Source: Coriobacteriia bacterium (lineage in GTDB: Bacteria; Actinomycetota; Coriobacteriia; Anaerosomatales; SLCP01). Taken from it: a stretch of 13,750 bases of DNA. The stretch lies in the NCBI GenBank assembly GCA_007123455.1, contig SKKZ01000050.1:1-13750 (forward strand), written 5' to 3'. A program made the position numbers and the translations under genes. Positions within the stretch are counted from its first letter, which is position 1; every line of letters starts with the position of its first letter. Of this stretch, positions 12,780 to 13,750 are shown one piece after another. The notes under the pieces are model-generated. The model made no database searches and had not been told where the DNA came from. It saw nothing but the letters and a program-made list of their open reading frames with translations.

Positions 12780-12946
12780 GGCCCTCTCACAGCCAAGCCG
12801 GGGAGCCCGCCGCGATGAGCGACGCCGGCAGGCTCGGCCGAATCACTGCCACACTCGGCGGTAAGACTTCGGACACACGCGGGTAAGCCCTCCCTCCTAC
12901 GCTCGGCACAGGCGCATTCGTGCTACCCCGAGACGGGAGGTGCCCC

Positions 12947-13750
12947 ATGTCCGATCGAGATACGAGTCCGAGTTCCGGCGTCACTGACGATGCTCTGTTC
13001 GGGGATGTCACTGCGCTGATCGAGCGGGCGCGAAATCGTGCTGCTTCGGCCGTCAATACCGAGCTCGTGATGCTCTACTGGAGCATCGGCAAGCGCGTGC
13101 GCGAGGACGTGCTCGGTGGCGAGCGTGCCGAGTACCGGAAGGACGTGGTGAAGCGTCTGGCCACGCGCCTGACCGAGCGCTACGGCCGCGGGTACAGCTG
13201 GCAGAACCTGTTCAGGATGCTGAAGTTCGCCGAACTGTACCCGGATCGCGAGATTTTCTCGCCACTGGCGAGAAGATTGACCTGGACCAACATCGCCGAG
13301 CTCCTCACCATCTCCGAACAGCCCAAACGCGACTTCTACCTCGCGATGTGCGCGCACGAGGGGTGGACCAAGCGCACGCTTCGCGACCGTGTGTCGAGCA
13401 AGCTCTACGAGCGCACGGTGGCCGCACGCGGGTCGGCCGAGGGCGTCGAGACCGATATCGCTGCCCTCGTCGTGAAGGGCGCAGCGGAGCCTGCGATCGT
13501 CTTCCGCGACCCGTACATACTCGACTTCCTCAACCTGCCCCCGCAGCACAGCGAGTCGCAACTCGAGCGAGCGATCCTCGATGAGGTCGAACGTTTCATG
13601 CTGGAGCTCGGAACGGGCTTCACGTTCGTCGGCCGTCAGAAGCGCATCATCGTCGACGGCAGGGACTACCATCTCGATCGGCTCTTCTATCACCGTGGGA
13701 TGCGCTGGCTCGACCGGTACGAACGCCTGCCGCACGAGGAGCCGCCGGTC
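12947..13750 (+). CDS. YhcG/DUF1016-family protein lacking its catalytic core, partial (right edge)
   Basis: The DUF1016 N-terminal domain is clear: INTELVMLYWSIGKRV-type helix (here VNTELVMLYWSIGKRV), RYGRGYSWQNLFRMLKFAEL, LTWTNIAELLTI, and then the C-terminal PD-(D/E)XK nuclease domain beginning at AIVFRDPYILDFLNLP and continuing to GTGFTFVGRQKRIIVDGRDY. D244 (HLDRLFYHR) is the first catalytic acid. Family members then have about 27-30 residues with the ExK strand (pattern LVAIELKLG) and KGQMELYL; here LFYHR is followed by GMRWLDRYERLP, so this block is missing in frame at about 13697. ATG 12947 has SD GGAGGT five nt upstream. The protein continues past the window. Family members occur with restriction and TA loci. 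Loss of ExK should abolish cleavage. Confidence 0.85.
   Translation, partial: MSDRDTSPSSGVTDDALFGDVTALIERARNRAASAVNTELVMLYWSIGKRVREDVLGGERAEYRKDVVKRLATRLTERYGRGYSWQNLFRMLKFAELYPDREIFSPLARRLTWTNIAELLTISEQPKRDFYLAMCAHEGWTKRTLRDRVSSKLYERTVAARGSAEGVETDIAALVVKGAAEPAIVFRDPYILDFLNLPPQHSESQLERAILDEVERFMLELGTGFTFVGRQKRIIVDGRDYHLDRLFYHRGMRWLDRYERLPHEEPPV

Noticed and set aside
12923..13735. Minus-strand frame of 270 codons opposite the YhcG-like gene
   Set aside because: The plus strand encodes a recognisable DUF1016 protein with a good SD; the minus frame has no motif and is an antisense shadow.
1..13750. CRISPR array, insertion sequence or transposase
   Set aside because: No regularly spaced repeats, no DDE transposase, integrase or terminal inverted repeats of an IS were seen.

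Overview
The window is GC-rich bacterial DNA with short intergenic gaps, GTG/TTG starts, strong Shine-Dalgarno (SD) sites and one probable leaderless gene. The gene set suggests an actinobacterium (Actinomycetota), perhaps a Coriobacteriia-like lineage; that placement is inference from style and gene content, not from a marker gene. Positions 1-2735 look like ordinary chromosome: a minus-strand pair at the left edge (a cysteine-rich N-terminus and an 83-residue unknown), a DUF1540 metal-binding-type protein followed by a strong hairpin, and a complete RecQ helicase with very high third-position GC.

From about 2750 onward the window becomes an accessory island rich in toxin-antitoxin (TA) modules and probable defence genes. 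In order: a ribbon-helix-helix/PIN pair (minus); a small two-helix membrane protein (plus); a minus-strand pair made of an apparently truncated small protein and an HTH protein; a minus-strand addiction-module antitoxin with a frameshifted ParE/RelE toxin; a PLDc_N-like membrane protein (plus); a 623-residue fusion of a PD-(D/E)XK-like nuclease and a DUF2075-type helicase (plus); a NUDIX hydrolase (plus), convergent with a minus-strand pair of a DUF7662-like protein and an OGG-fold glycosylase-like protein; an unknown 191-residue protein (minus); a Phd/PIN pair (plus); an unusual Phd-wHTH-nucleotidyltransferase fusion followed by a HEPN-like protein (plus); a 49-codon small ORF; and a YhcG/DUF1016 family protein that runs off the right edge and seems to lack its catalytic core.

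Three things stand out. First, the HEPN/MNT-type module at 11322-12587: its nucleotidyltransferase antitoxin carries an extra Phd-like N-terminus, a perfect 9-bp inverted repeat covers its SD site, and the HEPN partner has Tyr where the catalytic His is expected. Second, an approximately 87-nt degenerate direct repeat lies just downstream of two consecutive minus-strand units (3937-4023 and 4828-4914), with a shorter possible third copy near 5471-5510, so this part may be built from cassettes. Third, several accessory genes look damaged: the ParE toxin (1-nt frameshift), the 70-residue ORF at 4592-4804 (possible internal deletion) and the YhcG protein (in-frame loss of the ExK core). This fits an island with rapid turnover. 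Within pairs the 4-nt GTGA/TTGA/ATGA overlaps show translational coupling, and most units carry their own promoter.
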